Assembly: GCF_042788235.1 (NCBI RefSeq)
Contig: NZ_JBHZOL010000071.1
Coordinates: 1 to 64,000, forward strand
Direction: 5' to 3'
DNA length: 64,000 nt
Origin: Sphaerothrix epifaneia
Lineage (GTDB): Bacteria; Cyanobacteriota; Cyanobacteriia; Phormidesmidales; Phormidesmidaceae
Both the position numbers and the translations under genes were made by a program. The notes under the pieces are model-generated. The model saw only the letters and a list, made by a program, of their open reading frames with translations. It was not told where the DNA came from and ran no database searches. Below, one piece after another: positions 9,407 through 18,623 of the stretch; the stretch's first letter is position 1; the number at the start of each line of letters is the position of its first letter.

Positions 9407-9949
9407 CTAAGCCCACCAAGGATTTTCACCCGTGCGAAAATCTGTTTCAGTCCAGGGTGAAAGAACGACTTTGTCGTCTTCAGTCACATCTGCATGAGCC
9501 AATGCCAATGACAAAGGCGCGGGGCCGCGTACCACCTTGCCCGTAGCATCATACTGGGAGCCATGGCAGGGACAAATAAACTTGTTCTCGCTGGCATTCC
9601 AAGGCACAACACAGCCCAAGTGAGTGCAGATAGAGTTAATGCCGTAGCTCGCTAGCGCCCCATCTTCTTGAACCACCAGATAAGTTGGATCTCCCTTTAA
9701 GCCTTGAGCCAGGGTTCGGGAGCCAGCGCCGTGTTCTTCTAAGAACTCGCTGACAATAACATCGTTGCCCAGCGCATCCTTTGCGGTCACGCCGCCACCA
9801 GCCGCCCCGCTTGAAGGCGGAATAAAATACTTCACAATGGGATACAAAGCACCCAGAGCGGTACCCGTCACGGCACCAAACGTCAGGAGATTCATGAATT
9901 GACGGCGTCCCAGGTTAGGGACATCCGGAGTTCCAGAAGCTTGAGTCAT
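9407..9949 (-). CDS. petC: Rieske iron-sulfur protein of cytochrome b6f
   Basis: The 180-residue Rieske subunit oxidises plastoquinol and passes electrons to cytochrome f. A twin-Arg-like GRRQFMN near residues 14-20 precedes a hydrophobic anchor (FGAVTGTALGALYPIVKYF). A Gly-rich hinge follows. The cluster ligands are in CTHLGC (Cys108, His110, disulphide Cys113) and CPCHGS (Cys126, disulphide Cys128, His129). Length and motifs are fully typical. It is the first gene of petC-petA; its promoter must lie in the 500-base divergent spacer shared with the DUF3067 gene. Confidence 0.98.
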   Translation of the reverse strand: MTQASGTPDVPNLGRRQFMNLLTFGAVTGTALGALYPIVKYFIPPSSGAAGGGVTAKDALGNDVIVSEFLEEHGAGSRTLAQGLKGDPTYLVVQEDGALASYGINSICTHLGCVVPWNASENKFICPCHGSQYDATGKVVRGPAPLSLALAHADVTEDDKVVLSPWTETDFRTGENPWWA

Positions 9950-10450
9950 GATTTAAGGCAAATAAACGTTCAGAACAAAATGTAGGTATCAAAACTCCAG
10001 GCCAAATCACTAGCCGAAGCAGCAAATCAATTTCAACTGTTTTGAGCACTGCTTGCCGATTGTCAGCACTACCCCACAGGTATACTCCGCTGATTTATGA
10101 GTGTCTGTGAAATAAGTTTGCAGATTTTCTACAGGTATTATTACATTTCGCTGCTCCCGCAAACATGCCATTCGCCGGAGTCTTGCCAAGTTTTTTGATG
10201 GTTTATGGCGCGTTTAGGCGGGCAGAGGCTTAAAAACGCTTTACAATAGGGCATTTCTGGTCACTATAGCGCCGTCCATCCAGCAGCGATAGACAAAGTC
10301 CACGGGCGCTAACCGGGCTAAAATTTCCCATCTTTGTAAAGCAATTTAAACAATTGAATGCTTTCTCACCTCTTGTTAGCTGCAGACTTGAACGGAGGGC
10401 TGATAAGGTTATTAGGCTGTTCTTGAGTGCGGCGTACTGCTAAATGAACT
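9950..10450. other. Divergent intergenic region between petC and DUF3067 gene
   Basis: Roughly 500 bases separate two divergent start codons, so promoters for petCA and for the DUF3067 transcript must both lie here. I see AT-rich patches on each side but no operator, riboswitch or strong hairpin that I can name, and no convincing small gene. Confidence 0.5.
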
Positions 10451-10768
10451 ATGACAGGACAGGAGCTACAAGCGTTATTGCTGCAAAAATGGGGATATTC
10501 CTTTGATGTTCAGTTGCGCAAAGCTCAAGGCAAAGTTTTTTTTCAAGTAATGTGGCGCTATCTTGAGCAGGCTTCTTTCCCCATGGACGAAGCAGCGTAT
10601 CTTGAACATCTAAACGCCATAGCCACCTACCTTGAAGAGTGGGGTAGCACAGCCTATATCCAGCAGTATATTGAGCAAACGCCAGAGCGTCCTCGCTTGG
10701 GTAAGGCCGTCAGCATTCCGATTGATTTGGGGATGCGAGCTTCAGAGTGGCTAATTGACGATTTTTAA
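10451..10768 (+). CDS. DUF3067-family protein
   Basis: A soluble protein of 105 residues that matches my memory of DUF3067, a small family of cyanobacteria and plastids with unknown role. It starts MTGQELQALLLQKWG, has a central YLEEWGS block and ends RASEWLIDDF. No signal peptide or membrane segment is visible. It is divergent from petC, and its stop is 29 bases before the glycosyltransferase start, so it could be co-transcribed with that gene. A link to b6f assembly is conceivable from the position alone but is not shown. Confidence 0.75.
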   Translation: MTGQELQALLLQKWGYSFDVQLRKAQGKVFFQVMWRYLEQASFPMDEAAYLEHLNAIATYLEEWGSTAYIQQYIEQTPERPRLGKAVSIPIDLGMRASEWLIDDF

Positions 10769-10797
10769 GTAGTGGCTGACTGGTACTGATATAGACT

Positions 10798-13320
10798 ATG
10801 CTATCTCGCTTTCGCCTCTCCCTTAGGCCCTGGCTGGTGCTGGGGTTGCTGTGGCTGTTGGTTGTTGTTGTCGATATTACCTGGTTGCGTCTAGACCAGG
10901 CTCCGCCAGCCTGGGATCAAGGTGATCACCTCAGCCGCGCCATGAACCACTGGCGAGTGCTACAACAGCCTCAGCTTTTTTCAGCGGCTTGGTGGCAAAC
11001 GTTATGGCAACAGGCTCCAACTCAGCGAGGCCCGCTGATTTATTTGTTGACAGTTCCTTTGTTCTTTGGCTTTGGCCCAGGGGCAGATCAAGCGGTTGTC
11101 GTTAACTTGCTCCTAGCTGCAGTCATGCTGATCAGCATTTACTTGACGGGGCGGCGGCTGTTTTGTAGCCAGGTTGGGCTGTGGGCCGCAGGGCTAAGTT
11201 TGCTTTCCCCTACGCTGGCAGCTTTGCGGATTACCTATTTGCTGGACTTCGGTCTGGCGGCTGTGTTTGCTGTAGCGCTGATGAGCTTAACTTACTGGTG
11301 GACAGCCCCCACAGAGCGGCAACGATGGCGGTGGGTGCCCGTTTGGGGGGTAGCGCTGGGGCTAACTTTGTTGACCCGAACGTCGGGGTTGCTGTTTGTA
11401 ATTCCGCCGCTGGTGTGGGCAGTGGGGGTGAGTGTGGGGCGGCGGCGCTGGCTGTGGCTGCTGCAAATTGTAATAGGTGGGGCGATCGCTGCCGTCGTTA
11501 TCTGGCCGTGGTTAAGTACTAACTGGCTAACTATCGTCTCCACTACTTTTGGCGGTGCCCAGGCGGGGGTCATTTATCGCAAATCTCCTCAATTCAATAC
11601 GCTAGCGGGCTGGCTGTTTTATCTACAAGTTTTGCCAGAGATTGTGTCTGCTCCAGTCTTGCTAGCAGCCTTAGGGGCTTGGTTAGTGGGGTTAGGGGCG
11701 ATCGCTCGTGGCTACTGGCTTTCTGAGCCAGTAGAGCGCTCAAAACCTGCCAACCAAAAGCTATTTTTGGGCGCAACGCGTCAGGGTTGGCTATGGCTGC
11801 TGGCTTTTTTGCTCGGTATCTATTTATTAGGCACCTTCGGCCCCAACAAGCAGCCGCGAATTATCATTGCCTTTTTCCCCGCGATGGCGATTCTTTTGGC
11901 TCGTGGATTAACGCTGGGTCGTTCTCGCCCCTGGCAGGGGTTGCGGTGGGGAGCGGTGATGCTCTCGACGGGGCTTTTGCTGGCTAGAGCTTTTGCCTTA
12001 CCAGATGCCAACTTACTTAAAGTAGCCAAGTGGCCGCCTTATCAAGGCGATCGCTGGCCGAATGCCGCTGTGATTGACGCGATTACCCGTGATATGCCTT
12101 ATCTGCAATCAACCTTGGGGTTAGCGGTCAATACGTTTGCGATCAATCCGCAAAATATGGACTTTTATGGGGCGCTAGATCAGTTTCAAGTCAACGGTCG
12201 CCAACTTTCGTTTAGTTCCGAAACAGCCTTGCAAGATAGCCGCTACCTGAACTGGTATTTAACCAAAACTGGCGATCAGGGCAACTATGGCAGTATTGAA
12301 GCTGGGCAAGCCCGCCTCAAAGAAGCGCTAGAAACCGCTGATACGCTATCGGTTTTTCAGCGTTGGCAGCTTCCCGATCAGAGCGAACTGCGGTTATTGC
12401 GCCGCAAGTCTCCTCAGGTTCAGGTTCAACCCCTCAGCCAACCGCCAACTGCCGTTGAAGTGACGGCAGTTGACATAGCTGAAGCATTAACGCCAGGGCA
12501 GATTTTCCCGATTACTTATCAAATTATTGGCCCAGGGTTGGCATTGCAGGACGGGCTGCTGCTGCTGACTTGGCAACCCCTCAATGGAAACAACAGCGAT
12601 CGCCCTGTTTGGATCAGCGATCACGCCATTGGCTTAGGGCAACTAAAAGTCGATCGCGATCAGGCCACTTCGGAGCAAAATTTTCAAGTAACAGAATATT
12701 TAGCCATACGCCCACCCGACGGCTTAGAGGCGGGGCGCTACCAGCTTCAAGCCCGTTATCTCAATCGGCGAACGGGTGAAAGCTGGGCGCTGAGCTTACC
12801 TACAGTCCAGGTTGATCTGCAAGCCAACCTGGCGGCTCCACCCCAATCGCCGCCGCTAGATCTCGTTACTGTGCTACGGCAGTTAGCCCTCGGTCTGCCG
12901 ACTGGCGCGATTGATCCTGTCTTTGCCGAAGTTGGGCGCATCAATCAGTATGATGCCACCCAGGATTATCTCCGCCAGACAGAGCAAGCGATGACCTATC
13001 GGCTAGCACAAAGCCCCGATCGTTTGGACTGGCTCTACTCACTTTTACTGGCTCAAATATTGCAGCAAAAAGCACCTGAAGCGATCGCCACCCTAGAGAT
13101 CATTACCCGCTTAAGCCCCGATAATCCTTACAATTGGGCTTACTTAGGCTTCGTTCATCTTTATAGCTGGCAGCCTTGGCAAGCCGATCGAGCGCTCAGC
13201 CGTGCCGAACAGCTTCAGCCCGATTTGCCCAATTTGCGCTTGCTACAGGCGATCGCAGCCGCCTTAAAACTCAATTTGCCTCGTACTATTAAACTGCTCA
13301 AGCTAGAAGGCGTTCTCTAA
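10798..13320 (+). CDS. GT39/ArnT-like membrane glycosyltransferase with TPR tail
   Basis: This 840-residue protein begins with a transmembrane helix followed by PPAWDQGDH, the acidic first-loop site of the GT-C glycosyltransferases (PMT/ArnT type) that use lipid-linked sugars. About ten hydrophobic helices run to roughly residue 400. A soluble beta-rich region follows, then from about residue 740 a helical C-terminus with TPR-like units (RLSPDNPYNWAYLGFVHLY). It probably transfers a sugar from a polyprenyl carrier to a lipid or protein on the outer side of the plasma membrane. The acceptor is unknown. The TPR tail is a less common addition and may dock a partner. Confidence 0.8.
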   Translation: MLSRFRLSLRPWLVLGLLWLLVVVVDITWLRLDQAPPAWDQGDHLSRAMNHWRVLQQPQLFSAAWWQTLWQQAPTQRGPLIYLLTVPLFFGFGPGADQAVVVNLLLAAVMLISIYLTGRRLFCSQVGLWAAGLSLLSPTLAALRITYLLDFGLAAVFAVALMSLTYWWTAPTERQRWRWVPVWGVALGLTLLTRTSGLLFVIPPLVWAVGVSVGRRRWLWLLQIVIGGAIAAVVIWPWLSTNWLTIVSTTFGGAQAGVIYRKSPQFNTLAGWLFYLQVLPEIVSAPVLLAALGAWLVGLGAIARGYWLSEPVERSKPANQKLFLGATRQGWLWLLAFLLGIYLLGTFGPNKQPRIIIAFFPAMAILLARGLTLGRSRPWQGLRWGAVMLSTGLLLARAFALPDANLLKVAKWPPYQGDRWPNAAVIDAITRDMPYLQSTLGLAVNTFAINPQNMDFYGALDQFQVNGRQLSFSSETALQDSRYLNWYLTKTGDQGNYGSIEAGQARLKEALETADTLSVFQRWQLPDQSELRLLRRKSPQVQVQPLSQPPTAVEVTAVDIAEALTPGQIFPITYQIIGPGLALQDGLLLLTWQPLNGNNSDRPVWISDHAIGLGQLKVDRDQATSEQNFQVTEYLAIRPPDGLEAGRYQLQARYLNRRTGESWALSLPTVQVDLQANLAAPPQSPPLDLVTVLRQLALGLPTGAIDPVFAEVGRINQYDATQDYLRQTEQAMTYRLAQSPDRLDWLYSLLLAQILQQKAPEAIATLEIITRLSPDNPYNWAYLGFVHLYSWQPWQADRALSRAEQLQPDLPNLRLLQAIAAALKLNLPRTIKLLKLEGVL

Positions 13321-13853
13321 AATATTGTCAACGCTTTTGGGATATGACATTGGCAAACAAGCTGAAGCAATTTGCCCCTCACAGGCAATAAGCAAGCTGG
13401 TTAACCACAGCGTTCATTAGCCTTTAGGAGTTGTCGTCATCAAAGTTGAAGCACTTAAATTATCGAAAGTCTTTTACAGAAAACCTTGCCTTTTGCCTTC
13501 TGCAATTTTGCCTTCTGCCTTTAGCCGCATGTCTCGGTTAGCTTCTCGTTTAGCGCTTCAAAACTAACCCATTGCCGCAACTTTGTTGCCCACGGCTGAT
13601 GTTAAGCCTTATTAAACTAATCTAAATACTCTATTAACCCCAGCTTCACCAAATGCGGTAATAAAAGCTACAATTGGTGAAATTAAATTTTGGGTTTAGT
13701 TTTTACCTGTTTTAATTCGTTTTGTTAAAGTCATTCACCGTACATCTACTGGTTTTAATACGCTGTTTCTAATCAGGGGCCTAGGAAAAATTTCTCAGAG
13801 ACAATCTGAGTTAGGATGCTAGGATTTCCGTGAACACGCATTGAGGGCCTGTT
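13321..13853. other. Long spacer upstream of prs with a repeat copy
   Basis: This spacer of more than 500 bases has no supported gene. It contains R1 repeat copy D (13441-13526) and an AT-rich region from about 13610 to 13740 that probably includes the prs promoter. Confidence 0.5.
13441..13526 (+). repeat. R1 dispersed repeat, copy D
   Basis: This stretch is a degenerate copy of the R1 family defined by copy A at 22916-23038. Shared blocks include GTTGAAGCACTTAAAT, TACAGAAAACCTT and the end CCTTCTGCCTTTAGC. It is non-coding. Confidence 0.6.
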
Positions 13854-14846
13854 GTGATTCGCTCTGCCACCCTATCACTTCAGACAGCACTTCCACAGAT
13901 TGGTGACAATAACCGCCTGAAGCTATTCGCTGGATCTTCCAACGGAGAGCTTTCTCGTGAAGTGGCTCGTTATTTAGGCATTGACTTAGGACCGATGGTT
14001 CGTAAGCGCTTTGCCGATGGAGAACTTTACGTCCAAATTCAGGAATCTATTCGTGGGTGTGATGTTTATCTAATTCAACCCACCTGTTACCCGGTGAATG
14101 ATCACCTAATGGAACTGCTGATCATGATAGACGCCTGCCGTCGGGCTTCTGCTCGTCAGATTACAGCGGTACTACCCTATTACGGCTATGCGCGAGCCGA
14201 TCGCAAAACTGCTGGCCGCGAGTCAATTACGGCTAAATTAGTTGCTAACTTGATGACTCAAGCAGGCGCTAGTCGAGTTTTGGCCATGGATTTACATTCC
14301 GCCCAAATTCAGGGCTACTTTGATATCCCTTGTGACCATGTGTATGGCTCGCCCGTACTCATTGACTATCTCGCCAGCAAGAACCTGCCTGATCTCGTCG
14401 TTGTCTCGCCGGATGTAGGCGGGGTAGCGCGTGCCCGCGCGTTTGCCAAAAAGCTAGACGATGCGCCTTTAGCCATTATTGACAAGCGTCGCCAAGCCCA
14501 CAACGTAGCCGAAGTGATGAACTTAATTGGTGATATTGAGGGCAAAACGGCGGTTCTAGTCGATGACATGATTGACACTGCCGGAACCATTTGTGAAGGG
14601 GCGCGTTTACTGCGTCAAGAAGGGGCACGACAGGTCTATGCTTGTGCCACCCATGCGGTTTTTTCGCCTCCGGCAGTAGAGCGCCTTTCTAGTGGTTTGT
14701 TTGAAGAAGTGATTGTGACTAATACCATTCCGGTTGCAGATGCCAAGCACTTTGAGCAGCTAACAGTTTTGTCGGTTGCCAATCTTATCGGTGAAGCTAT
14801 TTGGCGTATTCACGAAGAAAGTTCGGTTAGCAGTATGTTCCGCTAG
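13854..14846 (+). CDS. prs: Ribose-phosphate pyrophosphokinase
   Basis: PRPP synthetase (330 residues) converts ribose 5-phosphate and ATP to PRPP for nucleotide, NAD, His and Trp synthesis. Visible family motifs are the N-terminal KLFAGSSNGELSREVA, the FADGELYVQI loop, the catalytic PYYGYARADRK, MDLHSAQIQGYFDIP, the ribose-phosphate loop VLVDDMIDTAGT and the C-terminal THAVFSPPAVERL. The start codon is GTG, which gives the family's normal length. A strong hairpin terminator follows the stop. Confidence 0.97.
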   Translation: MIRSATLSLQTALPQIGDNNRLKLFAGSSNGELSREVARYLGIDLGPMVRKRFADGELYVQIQESIRGCDVYLIQPTCYPVNDHLMELLIMIDACRRASARQITAVLPYYGYARADRKTAGRESITAKLVANLMTQAGASRVLAMDLHSAQIQGYFDIPCDHVYGSPVLIDYLASKNLPDLVVVSPDVGGVARARAFAKKLDDAPLAIIDKRRQAHNVAEVMNLIGDIEGKTAVLVDDMIDTAGTICEGARLLRQEGARQVYACATHAVFSPPAVERLSSGLFEEVIVTNTIPVADAKHFEQLTVLSVANLIGEAIWRIHEESSVSSMFR

Positions 14847-14867
14847 CCTAAATGACCTAAAACCCAA

Positions 14868-14907
14868 AACAGGTGCAAGCGCTCATGGGGCCTGCACCTG
14901 TTTTTTT
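14868..14907 (+). terminator. Rho-independent terminator of prs
   Basis: AACAGGTGCA at 14868-14877 pairs perfectly with TGCACCTGTT at 14893-14902 and is followed by a run of seven T. It lies 22 bases after the prs stop and is the clearest intrinsic terminator in the window. Confidence 0.9.
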
Positions 14908-14936
14908 ATGCTTGAGGCAAAGTTGATGCGCTTTAG

Positions 14937-15389
14937 CTACATGTCTTCGTCGAAGAAGGCGGGTTGACCACTTCCTGGAATGGGCCAGTCTTCGTTTTCG
15001 CCGCCAATAATCAGCCGCTCTAGATGAACATAGTCTTTGCTAAACTGCTGCAAAGTATTGATCAAAACATCGAGGGCGATCGCATCAGTCGTGCCCAGAT
15101 CAAACCAGCATCTAGCCCAAACCCCTTGAAACTGGACTTCGCCCATGTTGTGCATCACTGACATTAAAGCTTCATCTGCTGTTTCTGCTTCATAGTCGAG
15201 ATAGCTAATGTCTAGCCCCGTTTCTTGCACTTGCAGATTTTCGGCATTAAATCCTCCCAGCTTGCCCATAAAAAACCAAGAATTGAAGACTTCTTCAATG
15301 TATTGGCACTCGATGGGAGAGGGGACTGTACTCAGCTCTAACCAAATCCAAAGATTAAAAAAATCACATTCTCGAAACTGAACCTGCAT
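14937..15389 (-). CDS. DUF3531-family protein
   Basis: A soluble acidic protein of 150 residues that resembles the DUF3531 family of cyanobacteria and plastids: it begins MQVQFRECDFFNLWIWLE and contains EVFNSWFFMGKLGGFNAEN. No catalytic motif, signal peptide or membrane segment is visible. Function unknown. It is convergent with prs, and the prs terminator lies between them. Confidence 0.75.
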   Translation of the reverse strand: MQVQFRECDFFNLWIWLELSTVPSPIECQYIEEVFNSWFFMGKLGGFNAENLQVQETGLDISYLDYEAETADEALMSVMHNMGEVQFQGVWARCWFDLGTTDAIALDVLINTLQQFSKDYVHLERLIIGGENEDWPIPGSGQPAFFDEDM

Positions 15390-15529
15390 AGTTAATGCAT
15401 ACCTAAAAACGGAACGGCTGAAACAGAGCCGTCTCTCTCAGCGTGATTAGCATAACACTGCTCAAGCAATGTGCGATCGCGCGGTTGGCTAAGTTTCAGC
15501 CGTGAAGCGGCTAGAGATTTTGCCAAAGC

Positions 15530-16480
15530 CTACTCGAAGCTACCAGCAGCAAATTGAGTAGAGCATTCACTATTCGGAATGACATCAGCAACCTTGCAGT
15601 GTTCGTACTGCAACTGCAAAGCAATTTGCTCTGGCAACTGCTGTCGATAAGTTAGTGCTTTTTCATAGCTGGCTAAGCTCTCTTCTCGCTGGCCTAGCCG
15701 CGCATAAATCTGGCCTTGTAGACCTAGTAGTTCTGGGTTGTTGGCAGCCACTTCTAGAGCTTTATTGATCGCCGTTAAAGCTTCATCGTACTGCTTGAGA
15801 TCTCGATAGGCGATCGCCAAGCCTCGCTGCGTTAGATAAGGTGGATAGCCGTAGCTTTCTAGCCGCTCAATGGCCTGTTGAGGATTGGCAAACGGTAAAT
15901 TAACCGCTAACAGCAAATCCATATAGCCTTTTACCAGGTTGAGTTCTGGATCTGTACGCGAAATTCGCTCTGCTTGGTCTAAGTGGTTAAAGACCTGCTG
16001 CAACATAGAAAGTACGGTCGGCATACTGCGGACAGTTCCTTCAGTTTTGAGTAAGTGTGCGCCTTCTAAAAAGGTGCCGACAGCAGCGTACAAATGCCCT
16101 CGCAGGGGATCTACGGCAATCAGGGCATTAGCAGCCGTCTGGGTTTGCTCGGCTCTAGCCGCTAGCTCGTCTAAGTCACCATCTAGATACGCCAAAGAGG
16201 CAAGCATGGCTTGCACCATCGGTTCAGCGGCTTCCGTTTCTTCAGCAGCCATCAGATATTGCCGCGCTTCTACATAGTCACCGTCTCTAAAGAAAGCATA
16301 GAAGGCCGCTTCTGTTTGATCGCCAATATTGTGCGGATCCTCCGAGCGGAAAGGATCGGCGGCAAAAGCTGAACCGCTTGCTAGCCCTATCAAGGCTATG
16401 GTTGCAGCACTGGTGATGAAGCGACTTACCCCTTTGAAAACACGAGAATGAGAAACTTGGAAGCAGGTTATTGGTTTCAT
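15530..16480 (-). CDS. Exported TPR protein, Sll0314/Alr1548-like
   Basis: The protein (316 residues from the preferred ATG) has a signal peptide ending near ASGSAFAA-DPF and is otherwise helical. TPR units are clear in the C-terminal half, for example AIAYRDLKQYDEALTAINKALEVAANNPELLG read in segments, followed by the next unit with YARLGQREESLASYEKAL. It resembles the cyanobacterial Sll0314/Alr1548 family, to my recollection. The frame extends to a TTG at 16510, but the ATG at 16480 (MKPITCF) places a normal signal peptide at the N-terminus. It probably acts as a periplasmic scaffold; partners unknown. Confidence 0.75.
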   Translation of the reverse strand: MKPITCFQVSHSRVFKGVSRFITSAATIALIGLASGSAFAADPFRSEDPHNIGDQTEAAFYAFFRDGDYVEARQYLMAAEETEAAEPMVQAMLASLAYLDGDLDELAARAEQTQTAANALIAVDPLRGHLYAAVGTFLEGAHLLKTEGTVRSMPTVLSMLQQVFNHLDQAERISRTDPELNLVKGYMDLLLAVNLPFANPQQAIERLESYGYPPYLTQRGLAIAYRDLKQYDEALTAINKALEVAANNPELLGLQGQIYARLGQREESLASYEKALTYRQQLPEQIALQLQYEHCKVADVIPNSECSTQFAAGSFE

Positions 16481-16853
16481 TGCGATGATGCGATGGCAAA
16501 TAGTAAACAACCGCGAAATTAATGCAGTCCGGGTGCGACACTCGTTACCCCATGCAAGAACTGCCGCATAAAATGGACGAAATTGTAAGCTTCATCACAG
16601 TTTCTGTGACGCAGTTTTGTTAATCAGGTTCCGGGTAACCTGTATAGATTCTTCTATTGTGCCTCAAGGGGATCCGTACAAAAGCGCTCTTTCTGGGTGC
16701 GCGACCAAGCAGAGCAACCCAAAAACACCCAGGATCAAAGGCCAGACGTTTACAGTTTTAAAACTTTGCCTGTTCGTAGTTCGGCACCTTTAGCAAAACT
16801 TTTTGACGCCATTGTCCCTTTTGTCTTTAAACGTAAAGCTCTAAGCTCAACCG
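16481..16853. other. Spacer upstream of exported TPR gene
   Basis: No gene is supported. A 7-bp stem (CTGGGTG at 16693, CACCCAG at 16726) is present but has a long loop and no T-run. The promoter of the TPR gene should lie here. Confidence 0.4.
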
Positions 16854-17057
16854 CTAATCAATTAAAGTGATTTTGCCTGTTTGAACCGCATCTAAAATTT
16901 GATTGATATGGCTGCGCTCAAGGGGGGTCATGGTTGTAATAGATAAAATCATAGAAGTGAGTTGCATATAGTCTTTACGGCTAATTCGGCCTGAGCTAGC
17001 AACCTTGTGAATTAGCTTAGCGATAGTAGAAGGCATTCCCTGAGCGTCTCGAACCAT
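16854..17057 (-). CDS. Small conserved-looking soluble protein, unknown function
   Basis: A 67-residue helical protein that starts MVRDAQGMPSTIAKLIHKV and ends QTGKITLID. The central ISRKDYMQLTSMIL followed by TPLERSHINQILDAV has well-spaced heptad-like leucines and looks like a genuine small folded protein. An AAGGATAT sequence lies upstream of the ATG. I recall similar small proteins in cyanobacteria but cannot assign a function. Confidence 0.6.
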   Translation of the reverse strand: MVRDAQGMPSTIAKLIHKVASSGRISRKDYMQLTSMILSITTMTPLERSHINQILDAVQTGKITLID

Positions 17058-17203
17058 GTTCCGTTGAGATATCCTTGGCGCTTAGTTTGCCCTAAAAAGG
17101 ATCTTGCTCAATCCGTACTTTCTCTGGTCTTAACAAGCGCTGGCATAGATAAAAAGCCGTTTTGACTTTTATGCTAAACAAAGCGGAGCTAAGGTTTTAG
17201 AGG

Positions 17204-17977
17204 ATGCAAATTTACCGTCTGAATGCCCTTTCTGATAACTACATATTTCTCCTTCACGATCCCCAATCGGGGGATGCAGCCGTTGTTGATCCAGCCGAAG
17301 CAGACCCAGTTTTAGCTCAGCTAGCTCAGCTAAATGCCACGCTGACGACTATTTTTAATACGCATCATCATAGCGATCACGTTGGTGGTAATCGACAGCT
17401 CCTAGCCCACTATCCCAACGCTAAGGTATATGGCGGGGCGGTCGATCGCGGACGCATTCCGGAACAGCAGTTTTTCCTAGAAGCAGGCGATCGCGTTGAA
17501 TTTGCCGGACGCCAAGCTGAGGTTTTCTTCGTTCCAGGGCATACGCGTGGCCATATTGCTTACTACTTTCCACCAATCGCTGCGGAAACGTGGGGCGAGC
17601 TATTTTGCGGGGATACGCTCTTTGCCGGTGGCTGCGGTCGCTTGTTTGAAGGTACCCCCGCGCAAATGGTGGCCTCTTTGACCCAACTGCGATCGCTGCC
17701 AGATACCACTCGAATTTGGTGTGCCCACGAATATACGCTGAAAAATTTACAATTTGCGCTTACCGTAGATGCCCAAAATCCAGTTCTACAGCAGCGATTT
17801 GCCCAGGTAAAATCAGCCCGACAGCAACAACAAGCGACAGTACCTTCAGACCTGGCAATAGAAAAACAAACCAATCCCTTTTTACGTTGGGATCAAACCG
17901 CTCTGCAACAGGCTGTAGGACTGCAAGACCCTGTTCGAACCTTTGCCCGCCTGCGAGGTCAAAAAGATCAGTTTTAG
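17204..17977 (+). CDS. gloB: Hydroxyacylglutathione hydrolase (glyoxalase II)
   Basis: The enzyme (257 residues) hydrolyses S-lactoylglutathione to lactate and glutathione, the second step of methylglyoxal detoxification. The metal motif THHHSDHVGG puts ligands at His54, His56, Asp58 and His59. Further ligands are in PGHTRGHIAYY and CGDTLFAGGCGRLFEG, and CAHEYTLKNLQFA is the glutathione-contact region. The C-terminal NPFLRWD followed by FARLRGQKDQF is typical. An AGAGG ribosome-binding site precedes the ATG. The stop is 59 bases before rplI. Confidence 0.93.
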   Translation: MQIYRLNALSDNYIFLLHDPQSGDAAVVDPAEADPVLAQLAQLNATLTTIFNTHHHSDHVGGNRQLLAHYPNAKVYGGAVDRGRIPEQQFFLEAGDRVEFAGRQAEVFFVPGHTRGHIAYYFPPIAAETWGELFCGDTLFAGGCGRLFEGTPAQMVASLTQLRSLPDTTRIWCAHEYTLKNLQFALTVDAQNPVLQQRFAQVKSARQQQQATVPSDLAIEKQTNPFLRWDQTALQQAVGLQDPVRTFARLRGQKDQF

Positions 17978-18036
17978 CATTTGCTAGAACCTAGCAAGCT
18001 TGGTAAGATTATAGACTGGGTTTAAAGTGGAGAACT

Positions 18037-18495
18037 ATGGCGAAACGGGTACAAGTCGTTCTCAACGAGGACGTTAGAAAATTAGGCGGCGAAGGCGATT
18101 TAGTTGAAGTTGCCCCTGGTTACGCACGCAACTATCTCATTCCCCGTGGGCTGGCTGTCCGTACGACCCCTGGTGTGCTTAAGCAGGTAGAGCGGCGGCG
18201 AGAACAAGAGCGGCAACGACAGCTCGAAATTAAGCAAGAAGCTGAATCAATCAAAACTGCTCTGGCGACGATTGGCCTGTTTACCGTGAAAAAACAGGCG
18301 GGTGAGGGTGAGGCTATCTTTGGTACGGTTACCGCAGCCGAAGTAGCTGAAGAGATTCAAAAGATGACTAACAAAGAAGTCGATCGCCGCAACATTACCC
18401 TGCCTGACATCAACAAGCTGGGTGAGTACAGAGTTGAGGTGAAGCTACATCCTGAAGTGACTGCTACGCTCAATCTGCGGGTTGTGCCCCAGTAA
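18037..18495 (+). CDS. rplI: 50S ribosomal protein L9
   Basis: Ribosomal protein L9 (152 residues). The N-terminal RNA-binding domain has VQVVLNEDVRKLG, GDLVEVAPGYARNYLIPRG and the long connecting helix rich in Arg, Glu and Gln. The C-terminal domain ends EVTATLNLRVVPQ. It starts with ATG preceded by GGAG. It lies directly upstream of dnaB, the common bacterial order, with a terminator-like hairpin in the gap. Confidence 0.97.
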   Translation: MAKRVQVVLNEDVRKLGGEGDLVEVAPGYARNYLIPRGLAVRTTPGVLKQVERRREQERQRQLEIKQEAESIKTALATIGLFTVKKQAGEGEAIFGTVTAAEVAEEIQKMTNKEVDRRNITLPDINKLGEYRVEVKLHPEVTATLNLRVVPQ

Positions 18496-18585
18496 GCTGA
18501 TTGACGGAGTCTAGCCACTAGCCTCGATCAGCGGTCAAAAAATGTTGAAGATCATCCCCAATGGGATTCATCTGTTCGTTATGGT

Positions 18586-18612
18586 AAGGGCGGGGTTATC
18601 CTCGCCCTTATT
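18586..18612 (+). terminator. Hairpin between rplI and dnaB
   Basis: AAGGGCG at 18586-18592 pairs with CGCCCTT at 18603-18609, and a short AT-rich stretch follows. It is 12 bases before the dnaB ATG, so it may act as a partial terminator of rplI or as a structure that tunes dnaB expression. Confidence 0.5.
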
Positions 18613-18623
18613 GATTTGAAACT

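Noticed and set aside
16693..16732. CTGGGTG/CACCCAG as a terminator
   Set aside because: The stem is only seven bases, with a long loop and no T-run.
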